Assembly: GCA_004026145.2 (NCBI GenBank)
Contig: CP034993.1
Location: 7,513,566 to 7,577,565, forward strand
Source: Takifugu bimaculatus
Lineage: Eukaryota > Chordata > Actinopteri > Tetraodontiformes > Tetraodontidae
Direction of reading: 5' to 3'
Length of the DNA: 64,000 bases
A program made the translations under genes and the position numbers. The notes under the pieces are model-generated. The model was not told the DNA's origin. It saw nothing but the letters and a program-made list of their open reading frames with translations, and did not search any database. Shown piece by piece: positions 1 to 14,699 of the stretch; within the stretch, counting starts at the first letter, position 1, and each line of letters starts with the position of its first letter.

Positions 1-923
1 ACAATTGTCATTTATACAGTGACACCATTTTCCTTATATAAGCTATGTTACCGTAAAATAATATTCATTTTAAATATCAGTATCCTCGTTATTCAGTTAC
101 CACTGAACGAAGCTAACCATCACACTCATTTAGACTGATTTACGACGCTGTGCTATACAATGTCAGTGGCCACACAGCTGTGCAAATACACTGTGCCTCA
201 ACAAAAGTGATGACTTCAGCGGCATTGGGCGAATATCAGGGTTACACAGAGAGGAAGCACATAATAACCAACAAGAGTCTAATGAAACCTGTAAAGGCCA
301 AATAGTGGTACATTCATGAGAAGACCACGGACCTAAATGAGTAGGAGGTACATAGTCTTCAAAGATAGCATCCGTCATGGGAAATGTTTGAGAACCAGGG
401 GGTAATATTCCATATCTGAAAGCAGTTACAGTGGTTGGGCTACTGCCAAGGTTCCATCAACATGGTCTGAACAAAGCTATTTTTACCGCAGGTGTCTTTT
501 TGGTCATACTGTAGGAATTTCAAGAGATTTAAGTTAAGAGTAATGAAGATTTAATGCTTAAACTGCATATAAACCCAGGAATTTTTAAGGATGGGTAACT
601 GATAAATGTCTGAGTTTCTCTTTCATGTATCCTAATAGCTCACATATTAACAAAGCAGCTGAAACAACTGCCAGGTAACACCTGATGACAGATGCGAGGC
701 CGTTATCCGGTCTTGCCTCTGAAAAATATTCCAGGCCCACTGTGTGATCCCCCGGCACCAGAACTCGATGACAGTCCCTGAAGTGCTGTGAAATTTCGCA
801 GTTCTCCCTAAAATGTTATACCCACCTTCCCCTGCAGTGAGGCAGAGGAAGCATCACACATTCCAATGTGGCAAAACCTTTTGTCGCTGCTGCAGTGTGA
901 AGTCATTTCTGTTGCTATCTTAC
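1..923. other. tgfbr3 intron, no feature recognised
   Basis: This is AT-rich intronic sequence. A 71-codon minus-strand frame at 163-378 has no resemblance to betaglycan or to any transposon protein I know, and lacks convincing splice sites. Confidence 0.5.
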
Positions 924-1071
924 CACTATAACCAGCCTGCCTCCAACACCGTGTGTCTGGATGACCCAGTTGACAGACTTGGCACACCTCAGCAGCAAGA
1001 CAACGTCACGATGTAGAAGGATGCCATCCTTCATCGGCCGCAGCTCCACTATAACGTCCACCTGGAAAGCA
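924..1071 (-). CDS. tgfbr3: tgfbr3 exon: orphan domain, AFQVD / CAKSVNWVI block
   Basis: This 148-nt exon enters in phase 2 of the serine codon (TTCTGCAG acceptor) and leaves in phase 0 at GTAAGA. It encodes SAFQVDVIVELRP, then VVLLLRCAKSVNWVIQTHGV and GGRLVIV. It corresponds to human SAFQVDITIDIRP...CKKSVNWVIKSF. It is the last betaglycan exon I can find. Nothing in 1-923 on either strand matches the next block, so the following exon lies outside the window. Confidence 0.93.
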
Positions 1072-4000
1072 CTGCAGAAAAACATGGAAAAATCTTTTTG
1101 AAAGGTTGAGGTCTGGCCCGGGTATCGCGCCCCTTGTGTCTGTCCAACTCATTAAAATGCTGGCTGTGTTCCTAGACAGGCACGGCACACCAATAGCAAT
1201 AGAGTGAGATAAAGCACAGCGAGAGAATTTCCCGTATTTGTAGCCTTCTGGGTGAACTAAATAATCACTCAGGTGAGGGAGTGCGAACACTGTCTGGCAA
1301 AGCTGGACTTCTGAAGTTCTGAAATATGTTTATCAAAAAAATCCCAAAAGTGAACAGTACCCTCCCTAAATCCACCTTCATGTTGTTTCCATTCAAAACA
1401 AACTCTGCAGAGATCAACAAGAGCATCTTGACCTCGACATAAAATATGATGGCATGTTTTCTTGGCTTTGGATGCTCACCTGCTAGAGTTGGGGGCTTGC
1501 AGCTCAACGATGTGGACCTCTCTGTCTTTGTCGGGCCCAGACAAGATGCAACCCTTTGATGGTTGTGGCTCCATATAGCTGCCAAGGTAGTTGAGAGACA
1601 GGAACTTGGTATCAATCTTGCAGGTGTCAGAAAACACTGGATCTGAGAGGGGGAAAAAGATATTTACGTTATGTTTTGCTGAGGTTATTTTGATCTCTCA
1701 GAGGAGAAACACAGCTTTTTTCGTTATCCTTCCACCACAGCGAGGTCACTGCATTCCAGGTAAAAAGAAAAACAGATCCCCTGCAGCTGGTATTCCCATC
1801 GTTTCCGCCTAATCAGCTTCAGACAGTATAGTAGTGGTAGCCTCTCGATAAAACTAGAAAGCTAGAAGCTTAAACTGTATGAAAGTACTAGATAAACAAT
1901 GTCAAAATTTTGAAGGAGAGGGGGCATTGTTTTGAATTTACATTATTGTTGCCCATTTTAACAAAAAGTTTGGTTATTGTACAAATAATTTGACCACAAT
2001 TTTCAGGATACAATACAATTTGGTTATAGTGTAGATAAACTGGGTGGATTTAAGTATTATTTACAGAGTTGTCAGATGGTTAAAATATTTAATCAGATGA
2101 ATTGTGGCTGCCACAGACTTTGATGAGGTAATGCTTAATTATTCTTCTAAATTAAATGATCAAACTCAATTCAAATTATTTCATTTATCCCCAAGGAGCA
2201 ATTACAGTACAATTGAAAGATAACTGACAAAAGGTAGACATATAATTTCAGCCATTTTGTAACAGAAGCACATGAGACTGGCAAATCATTATAATAAATA
2301 TATTAATATATGTTGGAAAAAAACAACTCATCCCACATTGATGGGATTATTCTGACAGCCCCACTCATTAGATTGTGCAGCTAAACCAAGTAATTTATAC
2401 AGTAAAATGTACAAATCATTTAACAAGACAATAGCATTGGAAAAAAAACACTATAATTGAACTTCTGCACTTTTAAAGTTGTCCACTCATGTCATAATTG
2501 TAATTGACTCAACACAATGACAAAACTGTTCTCAGAATTCAGAGAAAACTCAAGATGCTTCCTCTTTTGGCAAGAAGCACCTTGGATAGAGTGTAAAAGG
2601 AAGGTTGCACCTTCCTCTCCAAAACCCTTGTGGTTACAGTCTGGTTACGAAGCCATCTTCATGGAACACTATTAATGATGTGAAAGAGTGGAGATCCACA
2701 GCTCCTTAGCCTGAAGTAAACATCACGGCACCCTGGACCCTTGCCAAACCACAGCCCCCTAATGACACAGAGAAATGCTTCAAGGCTGAGCAGCCACTTC
2801 ACAGTTCTCCCCAGCAACCATTAACTCAGACAGAAGTTATCACCGACACTCACGGAGCCACTGTTCCTCCCCACACATGTGCTTTGTTTTATTTCCATGC
2901 CTTGAAAAATGCTCATGGTTTGTGCTGACGTGTTATGAAGACCGCCGTGACGCCTGATCAATGTGTGGAGGAGGCCGCTAGAGAATGAAGGACTAAACAT
3001 CCAGAGGATCTACCTAAACTCCTCTCCCACTCGATCTGCACTTTATTCATGCTTCTCCTTAGAGGATTTATTGGTGGAAAATATTACATAGATATGTCTC
3101 TTTTGTATTCAGTGTATATCTGTTTATTTTCACCTGTCTGTTATCTAACATAATTATGACCTCAGAGTCGGCTGAAATCATACAAAAATACCATTTCTAC
3201 TATGCTACTACTAGTACTAACAATACTACTACAAGTAATATAAACATAATTGCTTAACATTGTACAAGACTGACATTTATCCAAGTACAGTACTGTTAGA
3301 TGTCCTTAGATTTACACACCTGTTTTCTGGGGTGCAATTCTGTTATTGTCTGTTAAGAACTGTAAAACTGTTAAAAGATCATCTTTCTGTTCTTAGGGAG
3401 GCACATTTACACCTTTAACAAGGCAACAATGCATCAATGCTGTTAGTAATTTAAACTATGGGAACTTATAGGGAACAAGGAGGTACCAAGCTTGGTTGAG
3501 AATTTTGAGAATCTTGTACACACCTTCTCCAACTTTGATGTAGATATCTTGAGTAGTTTTGAGCTCAGTAAAGGAGGTGACTGCGCTGTACTTCTTCTGC
3601 GCCCAGTTGAGAAGGTGCTCGTTGCCATGGGGAAGGTTTTCATTCTGGATCTGGCAGGCGAGGGAGAAGTTTCCAGGCAGAAAAATGACCTCTGAGCCCT
3701 CAGATACCTTGAGAATGCAGAAAAAATGAGTGTTAGATTACAAAAGACATGCTGTAGGTTCACCAACTCCCAACACACATGCGCACGCCAACACGCGCAC
3801 ACACACAGTATTCCAACTGGATATTCCGAAATGAAACTGTGTAAGAATATTACCCAAAGATGGCAAAATTTTTGATATCACTAATGAAGTCTACACTGAC
3901 ACATTCGGTTGTTGCTGCACTGAATCCAGCTGTGAAATATAAACTGTCAGAGGAGAATTATCATGAGCCAGGGAGGAAGTGCCGATTTGAGTTTGACAAA

Positions 4001-6082
4001 ATCATACTGACAACAGCCAATGTCTTCTTTACAAAATGGAGCTGAACCATATGCTTTGTTTCAGAGGGAAAATGCTTACATGTGCCACAAAATGATGAAA
4101 TTAATGCGAGCACAGAGTCTAGACAGTCACGCTCATTTTATGCCCATGCTTGTTTTTCTTTCTCCCCCAGGTTGTTATCTGTGTGCAGATGGAGCTGGGA
4201 TGGGGGTGGCAGGCACAATTAAAAGAAATTATATTAGCAGTACAGGCATATGTTGCAGCTGGTATGTGTCAATGTACTTTTTTTTTGATAACAGATTGTT
4301 TTTCCCTTGACTTGTTGAGATTTGGCCAGGCCTTAATGATTCAGTTTCTCTCATCTGGAACATCTGTCTGACCTGGACCATCTCCTCAATATTCCTGGCA
4401 GTGTCACCAGCGGCAGGAAATACGAAGGAGGAGACAGATTCTTTCGAAGAATTCAGGATGATTTGTGTGTGTGTGTGTATGTATGTGTGTATACCCATGA
4501 GATGGAGAAGTGTTGTTCCCCAAGCTGAGGACAAGAGGGGAGGGTTTCTCCTCTGACTTTGCCATGCTCAGCAGAGTTTATCACTTTAATTACGGGAGTG
4601 ACTGCAATTAGACCCAAAGCATGAGAGGGAAAAGCCTGAAAGCCAAATTAGCTCCAGGCCCTTGCAGATCACCAAAACCCTCAGGAGTCTGAAACACATG
4701 AGTAAGTGACCGACTCTGGGCTTTAACACGCTCATTCCCTCTCTCCGTTTTCACTGTTGCATGCCCAGTTGATGACCAAAATAACTCCTATTTCCCCATA
4801 AAGCAACAATGCAGAGAGTTTGATGTATTATAGGCTACATCTGTAAAAATGCTTTGCCACACACAGTGATCTTGCGTATATGTGTGCTTCCCCCTCCCTC
4901 ACAAACAAATCCTGTAAAGGCACATGTGCCTGAGGACTCAGATGCTCCAAGTTTTAGGAGGAAACTCATCACAGTTGTCCTTGGCATCAGTCCTGGGGCA
5001 CCATCGAACGTGTCCGGACAGCTACGGTACACGAAAAAGACTTGAGACAGCTTCATCTGGGGAGTTGTAGCATCCTTTGTCATATCCAGATAAATATTTT
5101 TCTATTTTACAATCTTTCATTGAACTAATTTGCACTTATTAGTAATTGACATTTTGCCAAAGTTGGCAAACAAACCTACAGTTATATTTAAACACTTCAC
5201 ACAATTGGTTGTTTCATTCATCTTTAGTTTATAAAAGTGGCCCTATAACATACTAGCCATACGTAACACCAACAGATGCAACAATGCTTTTTACATTCCC
5301 AGTGCCTACCAAGCCATAAACTGTCTACATCTACTGCTATTAACAGTAGAAGTTACACTCTGTTTGCTGCAAAGGTCTTGAAATGTGCTCTGAAGCTGAA
5401 TACCAGAGATTACTTCCACTGACGAGAGATTCCACAGATTTAGCAGCAAAGTATGAAGAAAGACCTGAAAAAATGTAAGTTACTGACACCGATGCTTTCA
5501 TATACACACAGGGGAAAAAAACATGTCATTTGGTTCACAAATATATATGTGAGGAAACCTTTTACTTCAGCAAGTTGCTCTGTTTTAGTGCTAATAAATG
5601 CTGCTGAAAGCATTATCATGGTGGTGAGTATATATTCTGAGAAGCACATCTGCAACACAGACTCTATAGATTCTCAAATATTTACCAGTATATTTCTTAA
5701 GCCTATACCTCCAGACCCAGATGTGCTGCATGAAAAAGCCATGCCAAACATTTGAGTTCAATTGTTGAGTGAGCTGAGGTTTTCCGTTGAGCAACACCTT
5801 GGCCTGGAAAATCACAGAAAGGCCCTGTGGAAATTAGGTGTCTCAAACAAAGCTTGATAACAGGAAGTGAAGAAAAAGTTGATGGGAAATACGAGCATGC
5901 AGCAACTCTAAGATCCTGAGGTGATAAATATTGCTGGAGTCTGATTGGTTCTGATCTAGTCTCTCGAGTTGTCACTGTGTTGGGTTGATTGTGATGTGTT
6001 TCTATGAATCAGCAAGCTCACAGGGGTTTTATATATATATTTATATATATATAATATGTTTATATATTTTTTAATTTATTTA

Positions 6083-6124
<42 letters not shown>

Positions 6125-9100
6125 TAAAAAAAATCTCTTCCTCGCCCTCCTGGGGGGTGTCTCCTTCCTTCAGACTCGGGTCCTCTACCAGAGGCCTGGG
6201 AGTCTGAGGGTTCTGCGCAGGATCTTAGCTGTTCCTAGGACTGCGCTCTTCTGGACAGAGATCTCTGATGTGGTTCCTGGTATCTGTCATAGCCATCTAC
6301 TCAGGTTGGGTGTTACTGCCCCTAGTGTCCAAATCACCACTGGGACCACTGTTGCCTTCATGTCCCACATTCTCTCCATCTCCTCCTTCAGCCCTTGGTA
6401 CTTCTCCAGCTTCTCGTGTTCCTTCTTCCTGATGTTGCTATCACTCGAGATTGCTACTTCTATCACCACCACTGTCTTCTGGTGTTTATCCACCACCACT
6501 ATGTCAGGCTGGTTGGCCACCACCATTGTCAGTCTGGACCTAGAAGTCCCACAGGATCTTGGCCTGCTTGTTCTCCACCACTTTCGGGGGTGTCTCCCAC
6601 CTGGTCCCTGGGACCTCCAGCCCATACTCAGTGCAGATGTTCCTGTGCACTATGCCAGCCACCTGGTTGTGCCGCTCCATGTATGCCTTGCCTGCTAGCA
6701 TCTTGCACCCTGCTGTAATGTGCTGGACTGTCTCAGGGGCATCTCCACACAGTCTGCACCTGGGGTCATGTCTGGTATGGTAGACCCTGGCCTCTATTGC
6801 TCTGGTGCTCCGGCCTTTGTCAGCCACTGGTATGTTTTCTCGATATCAGCCACTTCCTCAATTTATCGGTGGTACATTCCATGCATGGGCTTGTCCTTCC
6901 ATGATAGCCCCTCAGGTTCCTCCTCCTTGGTGGGCTTTTGTTGCCTGAGGCATTCACTCAGCAGTGGGTCAGTGGGGGCCATCTTCTTGATGTATTCTTG
7001 GAGGCTGGTTGTTTCCTCCTGGACAGTAGTTCGGACACTTACTAGTCCTCGGCCCCCTTCCTTTCGCTTTGTGTATAGCCTCAGGACACTGGACTTAGGG
7101 TGAAACCCTCCATGCATGGTGAGGAGCTTCCTTGTCTTGATGTCAGTGGCTTGTATCTCTTCCATTGGCCAGGGTATTATGCCTAGCAGGGTATCTGATT
7201 ACTGGCACGGCGTAGGTGTTTATGGCCAGGATCTTATGCTTACCATTCAGCTGGCTTTTCAGGACCTGTCTTAACCTCTGCAGGTATTTGGCTGTGGCTG
7301 ACCTCCTAGCTGCCTCCTCATGGTTACCATTTGCCTGCAGGATCCCTAGGTATTTGTAGCTGTCCTGCACATCTGTGATGTTCCCTTCAGGTAGTTCAAC
7401 CCCGTCAGTTGTGATCACCTTTCCCCTTCTAGATATCATCCGCCCACATTTGTCTATCCCGAATGACATCCCGATGTCTTTGCTGTAGATCCTAGTGAGG
7501 TGAATCAGAGAGTCGATGTCACGTTCGTTCTTGGCATACAGCGTGATGTCATCCATCTAAAGGAGGTGGCTGACGGTTGTTCCACTCCGGAACAGGTACC
7601 CATAGCCACTCTTGGTGATGATCTGGCTGAGGGGGTTTAGGCCTATGCAGAACAGCAGGGGGGACAGAGCATCTCCTTGATATATGCCACATCTGATGCT
7701 CACCTGCACAATTGGCTTTGAGTTGGCCTCCAGAGTCGTGTTCCACAGCTTCATGGAGTTCTGGATGAACTCTCTTAGTGTCCTGTTGATGTTATACAGC
7801 TTTAGGCACTCTAGTATCCATGTGTGCGGCATTGAGTCATAGGCTTTCTTGTAATCAATCCAGGCAGTGCACAGGCTGGTGTGCCGCATCCTACAGTCCT
7901 GGCAGCCAGGGTTGTGAGCCTTTGCTTATCAGTCTCCAGTGCCTCAGGTATGGACAGTTTGTTGTACTTCTTGGGCTGCTCTGTCCTTAGATTCACGCCT
8001 CTACTCAGCTCTGTTAGGAGGCTGACTTCTCTACGTGTTGCCATGATTTTTGCCTCTAGCCTTCTCCTCCATTGGGCCATTTGCTCCTTATGGCTATTCA
8101 TGCTCTTCATCTTATAGCCAAGCATCTGTAGGATTACCGTTGCCGCTGCATACATCAGCTGATTGGTCTTAGTGATGGTAGTGGTAGGGATGGTTGACGG
8201 TGCCGTGTTCATGTCCTCCATTAGAGATTTGTCTGGTACTTTGTGTGTTAGCCTTGGCAGGGAGGTAGTTGAGTTCCCCCAGGACTGCATGATTCTCTCT
8301 CTCAGCTGCCCTTGTCCTGATTCCGTCTATCATTGGGGCTGTGTACTGTAGCACTGTAGCATATTTTGTACCGTGGGTGAGGCACACCGCCGTGCCTCGT
8401 CAATCTCTAGTTGTGATAGCAGGGGATAGCTTCTTATTGCGGATATTTGAACACTGAGCCGCTTCTTAGTCAGTGAGGATTTGGGGTTTCAAAGTACCCA
8501 TCTCTGCATGTACCCTCTCTCGCTGGGGCTACTCCCGTAGTAACACTCCATCAGTACCATGTTCTCTGCCCTGCTCCATGAATGATTACTGCTGATTACT
8601 ACTCCATGAATGCCTTGTTCCAGTAGCCAATTTGACATCAGGCAGCCCTGGTTCCCTGACCCCTTGTTGACCCGGCCGACATCCGAGCCGGTATGACTCT
8701 ATCAGTTAACGTTCAGCTCATACCGAGGTGTAGGCATATATGCGTAAGGAGCCATGCCTAAGGGCTCGCCTGGATTCGAACCAACAGAGCCAGCCATGCC
8801 CACAGACTCGGTGGCATCATTCACACACAAAATATGTAACACCTGGGGCTCCAGAAAACCAACCCACTGGTCTAACTTTTCAGACTGTGCGACTCCCTGT
8901 TTACTATTAACATGTCTTGCTACTCTCCTAACTACAGGATAATGAAGCGTGTTAATAGCATGTATAGCACAGTGATGTACATTATGTTAAACCCTTTTTC
9001 ATGAGATTAAGAAGAGAGAACACTGAAGTCCCGTATGATTAGACACACAACTGTTCCTAAGATGGCCTGCTGGTTGATGGCTGTCAGCTGTTCTCTGTCT

Positions 9101-12100
9101 GCCACCACTGACAGTGGGGGACTGACTGTGATGCTGACCTGCTGCTCTCTGCAGAAACGCCCATCTCACCACTCACAAACGATGACAGCTTAGGAAAACA
9201 CAACCAGGCCAGATGCACATCCATCTCCATCAGTCCCTCTTGACATGAGAATGTTTCCATTACTACATGAAATAGTAACAAATAGGAAGGGTGCTGCTCC
9301 TTATTGTGAGTTTAACTGAAACCTTCCAACACATTTTCAATCTAAGACTGAATGATAAAGAAAAATAGAACATTAGTAAAATAATGCATAGATGACTGAT
9401 GTGATGTGTGCATAATGATACAAATGTCAGATAACACTAAAAAGCTCCAGGTAGCTGTAAAGAGGCACTAATAATCTACTGTAATTGTCAAAAATGTTAA
9501 AGAGGTGGGGCCAATGAAAGGCTCTTTGTCTCTGTATACATGTATAGATAAGGCTGAACATAAGGAATGGCTTTTAAATATATGAAGGGGGGCAGTTGAT
9601 GGTGGGTGTATGTGGGTTTTCATGGCAGGATGTTTTGCTTTTGAGAAGTAAGCAGGAAAACACCACATGTGGAACACATTTGTGTACCTGATACGACATT
9701 CTCGCATTCTATGAGAATGTGGAGCACAATGGAAATGATTACGCCTGAGAAGCCGTTCAGAGAGAAAAAGGTCTTTCCCCATATGGGTGGTTACAGAGAG
9801 CCATCGGGGCCTTTTACCTAAATGCCACAGGCTCTCCAGGTAAACAGTCTTTTACACTTAGATAACCTCCACCTAACCCTCCTGTTTCTAATACATCGAC
9901 CAGTTTATTGTCTCTCTAAAGTCAGTAAAGTAAATAACTTACCGGGGAACCTGAATTAAGAAGCACACATTGTTAGAATTATTCTCTGCAAAGAATGTAT
10001 CTGAAGTTTAAGTTAAAAAACCACATGTTGAGATTTATACATTGGAAACTAATTTCAACTTTATCTTGAAGGATTCCAGCGAATATGAGAGCTCAAATCC
10101 CATTTGGTTTTGCATTTGGCTCCAACCTTTCCCACTTGTTGGGGTTTTTGTGGCGTACAGACACACCCTGTCAGATGTGAGCAGCTGCCAAATTATCAAC
10201 AGCACTGTTCAGAGAAGGGGGGGCACTCAGAAATTATCACCCATAAGACATGTGAATCAATTTGACAAAGCGCTTTTGGTCTGTTTGGATAAAGAATGTG
10301 TTTTGGTTCCATGTAACACAGTGGAGGCATGATGAGAGTAACAACAAAATCCTATCAAATGAAACGACGCTATTATCTACGCATGCCATCCATATCATTC
10401 CTGGGCAACCCCTTGTGAAAAGATCCTTTACAAATTTATGTGAATTGCAATACTTCTCAGAGAAGACGTACTATTAAAACGGAGCACAGCATACAGGCCA
10501 GGCGGAAATGAAATGGCAGTTTAAGTAAATAAGATTTAGAGGCTTTTCATGAATCTGGACTCACATGAAAGGTATGCTTAATGCCGGGGGCCAGGTTCTC
10601 TGTCTTGATCTTCCACATCAGTTGTTGAGGGGAGTTGAGCACAAAGACAAGTGGCTTCTGGTGGCGCAGGAGGGACTGGATGGGCTTCAGGTGCAGCTCC
10701 ACCTGGTAAAGTCCAGCAAAAGGAGAGGAATCACAAACCAAGATTAAATAAAACAGAATAAAATAAACAAAGTTGTAATTTTTCTCCTTTTTTGGCAAGA
10801 TAAACACAATATACTAATTAGCCTGCCGTTGTTCCAGTGGTTGTAGATTATTTTTTATCAGGTGTTTAAGTTGTTTAGTTCCTCACTCTGCTGATAAGAT
10901 CAAAAATGTTATATTCTCCCAAAACATACAAAATTAGAACTGATATCTAGCCTCAGTGGGATCTAACCTTTCACACAGTGGAGTCTTTGTTCGAAGAAAA
11001 AAGTAAGCAGCCAGGTTTTGTAAGCATCTCAGCACCCATTTGGTTGTTAAAATGCCATTAAAGTGGATTTTCAAAGGTAAAAATGAAAAAAAAAAAACCT
11101 GTTGTTTTGGGATCTTGACTGTGATTTATGTTTCTAGTGGCACATTTGTATGGAGCCTTAGAACCAATATTGCAAGCATCCACTGAATTTTGTCACGGGC
11201 AGATAGAGGACTCAGATGCAACACAAACCAGAGGAGAACTTTGCAAATGATCATATTTTATTAATAATCAGCCTCCGATCAAAGAACAGTGTCCAAAAAA
11301 TCCAAGAAATAATCCGACAGGTTGATAATCCTCAGGAAAGAACTCATTCCAGGATGAGTAGAACTCAGGCAAATGGGAAAAGACAATGAGCTTGGTGAGG
11401 GCACTTGGTATAAACCAGGAAGCAAACCAAAGAATAACACTGGCAAGTCAGGCATGAACACACAAACCACCTGGCAAGGTGTGAGTGGCAGGTGAGGAGT
11501 TTGAATAACTGAGATCTGAACAAGTGTGCCAGATTGGACTGATTAGGAAGGAGAAAACTGACTGAATTTAGGCATTTTCCAGTCAGGTTTTGAGGAATTT
11601 GCAGCATTATCATGACCAAGGCAAGCCTGAGAGCTGATTTCTTCAATGAGAAAAGAGGATTGGCCTGTCTCACACTCGTTGTCAAAGATCCTTCAGACAA
11701 ATCAAATTAGCCCCATCCTGCGTGTCAACAGTAAAGGACTAATTGAAGCCACATGGGTTTACGTAATGCAATAGCTCTGAAACCATGGTAAACATAATTG
11801 TTCCCATCTCAGCACAGTCTAAAGATTAAAACAAACCATATAACTATAGCATGAAGTTTATGTTGACTGGTCTGAGTTTTCTGAAGCATCGCCACCCTCC
11901 CTCTTCCTTTATTTCCCTCTGGTTAGTTACATCCTTTCTGTTGATTATCTATAAAGAAAATGATGCTTTTGTAAGTTACTATTCATTTAAACTTAACTTA
12001 AAACTAAAAAGTGAGTTTAAAAAGTTCTTCTCGAGAACCGGGCACTGCTATAGATAGTTTACTGTAGATATTTTATGGCACTGTAAAATTCCAGCTGGTT

Positions 12101-14641
12101 GTGTGTTTGTAAAGTTTCCAAAACCTTTAAAATCATGCAAACATAATTACCTACACACAATTTCTAAGCAAGAAAGCCCTAAACATTCATCATTTTTTTA
12201 TTGCTATTGCTCACAAGAAAAAAAGAGCACACTTACTTGGCGATAACAATTTGTCACTGAACAGATGTGTTGCAATGACAGCATTCTTTTAAATCCTATT
12301 GTCATCACTACAACTATTGCCAAATTGGCCAGAAATTAAGATAAATAAGCCAAAATATTGCTCCATCACAACCACATAATATGCTTCACCAGGAAAAAAA
12401 GAGACCTGTCTTCTTGGCTTTCTTCACAATGATCACATCATTGTTAAAGGACATCAGGAACACAGTGAACAGGAAGGATGGAAGGAACATAAACAAGCCA
12501 TTTATGTATATGTAGATTGAAAAGTGAGAAGAAAAACTGAAAATAAATCACTACAATTTCAGGATGAGTAGGGGTGAAAACTCACTCTGTGTATCACATA
12601 GTGTAACGTCTGCATGAATGGTGTCACACCTTCTCTCATTTTAGTCCATAATAATTGTTACATTTTTTTAAATTCCTACTTGCCCAGGTAGTTGCTGTAC
12701 ATTACATCTTCTGTATTAAATAGTGGCTTACATATTCTCGTAAGAATAGTTTCTTTTAAATAATAAACTAATTGTACACCTGCCTCTTCTTCAGTCCATG
12801 ATGGAAAAAAGCAGTGAATGACTCCACTGAGAAAAACAGTTATTAGATAGGAGCATACCTGGTTCTGTTCTAAAGCTTTGCCTTTAAGAAATGAAGAGAG
12901 ACATACAAATGAAGGAGAGATCCGGTGGTAAAAGATGAGGGAATTAAACCCAGACAGTAACGTTTCCAGAAGACATGAGTCACCTGAAAACTTAAACTGT
13001 GGAGTGGAGGTGCCAATAGGCAATAATCCTATTTAAAAAAAAGAGCCCTGTGGTTATTGTTAGCTGTTTAGCCAGTCCAAAAAAAGTAACCAGAGATCCA
13101 AACAGTATAAGTTCTTCCAGTGGTTGGCTGCACAATGCAAGTACTGGTGATGATTCAATGGCAGGTGGTGTGTGTGTGTAGCAACAGAGTTTGTCACACA
13201 GCAAGGGTGCGGAGAGAAGAGGTGCGGGAAGACATCAGACTTGCACTAGGATTCCGTGAAGATCAGGTTGCACTGAAATGCGATGGTCCTGTCACCTTCA
13301 ACGCACCCCGCAGAGAGGGTCAACACAGGACAAGGCCACACCTGATTGATTATTGTAAGGCCTGGCATAAGGATTAGGAACCACCGTCTCCATTTCAGTT
13401 AAGCGGCACATTTGCGAGCAGCCACAGATGAGGACCTATCATATTTCTGAAATCACACTCTGCACCAGGGACAACAGCTGTAGCGGGATAACTAAGAGCA
13501 GTCACCGAGCGCGCCATTCGCGTTGAAAGCACGTATAAACAATGGAAATGTTACAAAATACGTTCCAAATCAGCTCACGTGCGAAAGCGGAATGGAAAAT
13601 AAAGTCGAGATCTGCGGTGGGCCTGCTGTCGTTCCAATTTCTGTGGCCTTTTATTCCATTTGCACGGCGCTTGGGTTGAGCGTGTTTCATAAACACTGCG
13701 ACGTGATACTTCCAAAGGCAAACATAAACACCCTGCTGTCCGAGCTCAGCATCCTAGCAGCTCAGTCATTGTTAGTACTTTCCTTTATTGACAGAGTTGA
13801 TGAAGTGATCCCTGCTGATTCAGAGAAAAGCCAAAACATCCTTTAATTAGTCATATCTCCAGTTATCGCAGCGCACACTCCCCCTCCCAGGAAATAATAA
13901 TTACAAGTATTGATAAGGCGTACACAAAGAGTCAATACTGTTTGGTTAGCCCAACTTGGTAAAAGCTTTCCAATGAATAACTTAATGTAATTAAATGTTA
14001 AGTTGAGAACATATAATGTCTGGAATATTGAAAAGAGAGAGGCACTCACTGTTATCTGATGTGTGGGTGCATATGTGTTGTCTGTCTGGATCTAGGTTCT
14101 TTCTAATCATTGGCTCAGGCACCAAAATGATGGCGGAGGAGGCCGACCAAGACCTGTTGACTGCTCATATCAGCGCCACCCACATACCTGTATCTGAATA
14201 TGGGAGAGATGCTACCTGGAAGCCCTTTTTCCTGAACCATGACTATAATCAGGGCGCAATCACGTCAACACCAGACGGCAGGACGGCTCGACAGACTGAA
14301 AAGATGACAAGAACGACTGGATAGCCATCTTGCCGTGATAACGGGGGCATGTTGAAGGTAAAGGAGATGGCATCAATACAGGAGGAAGGATAAAGACTGC
14401 AGTTTGATTAAAACGTTTTCAGAGAAGTTGGAACACTGCAGAAATGTAAACAGAACTGAATTTGCTTGTGGATAATTTATTGGCATTTAAGTGGGCATTT
14501 ATTTCCACTATAGTCATTGTGTTTTGATAAAAGTAGCATCCGGGGTCAGAGGGGGTGTCGGAACCCATTCCAGCTGTCACGGTAAAGCAGGAATATACAC
14601 TAGACAGGCCACCAGTCCTGGGCACACACACGCACACACAT

Positions 14642-14699
<58 letters not shown>

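Noticed and set aside
12676..13023. 115-codon minus-strand frame as a possible tgfbr3 exon
   Set aside because: No match to betaglycan. The exons on each side (17634-17821, 10565-10702, 3524-3707) already join without a gap in the protein.
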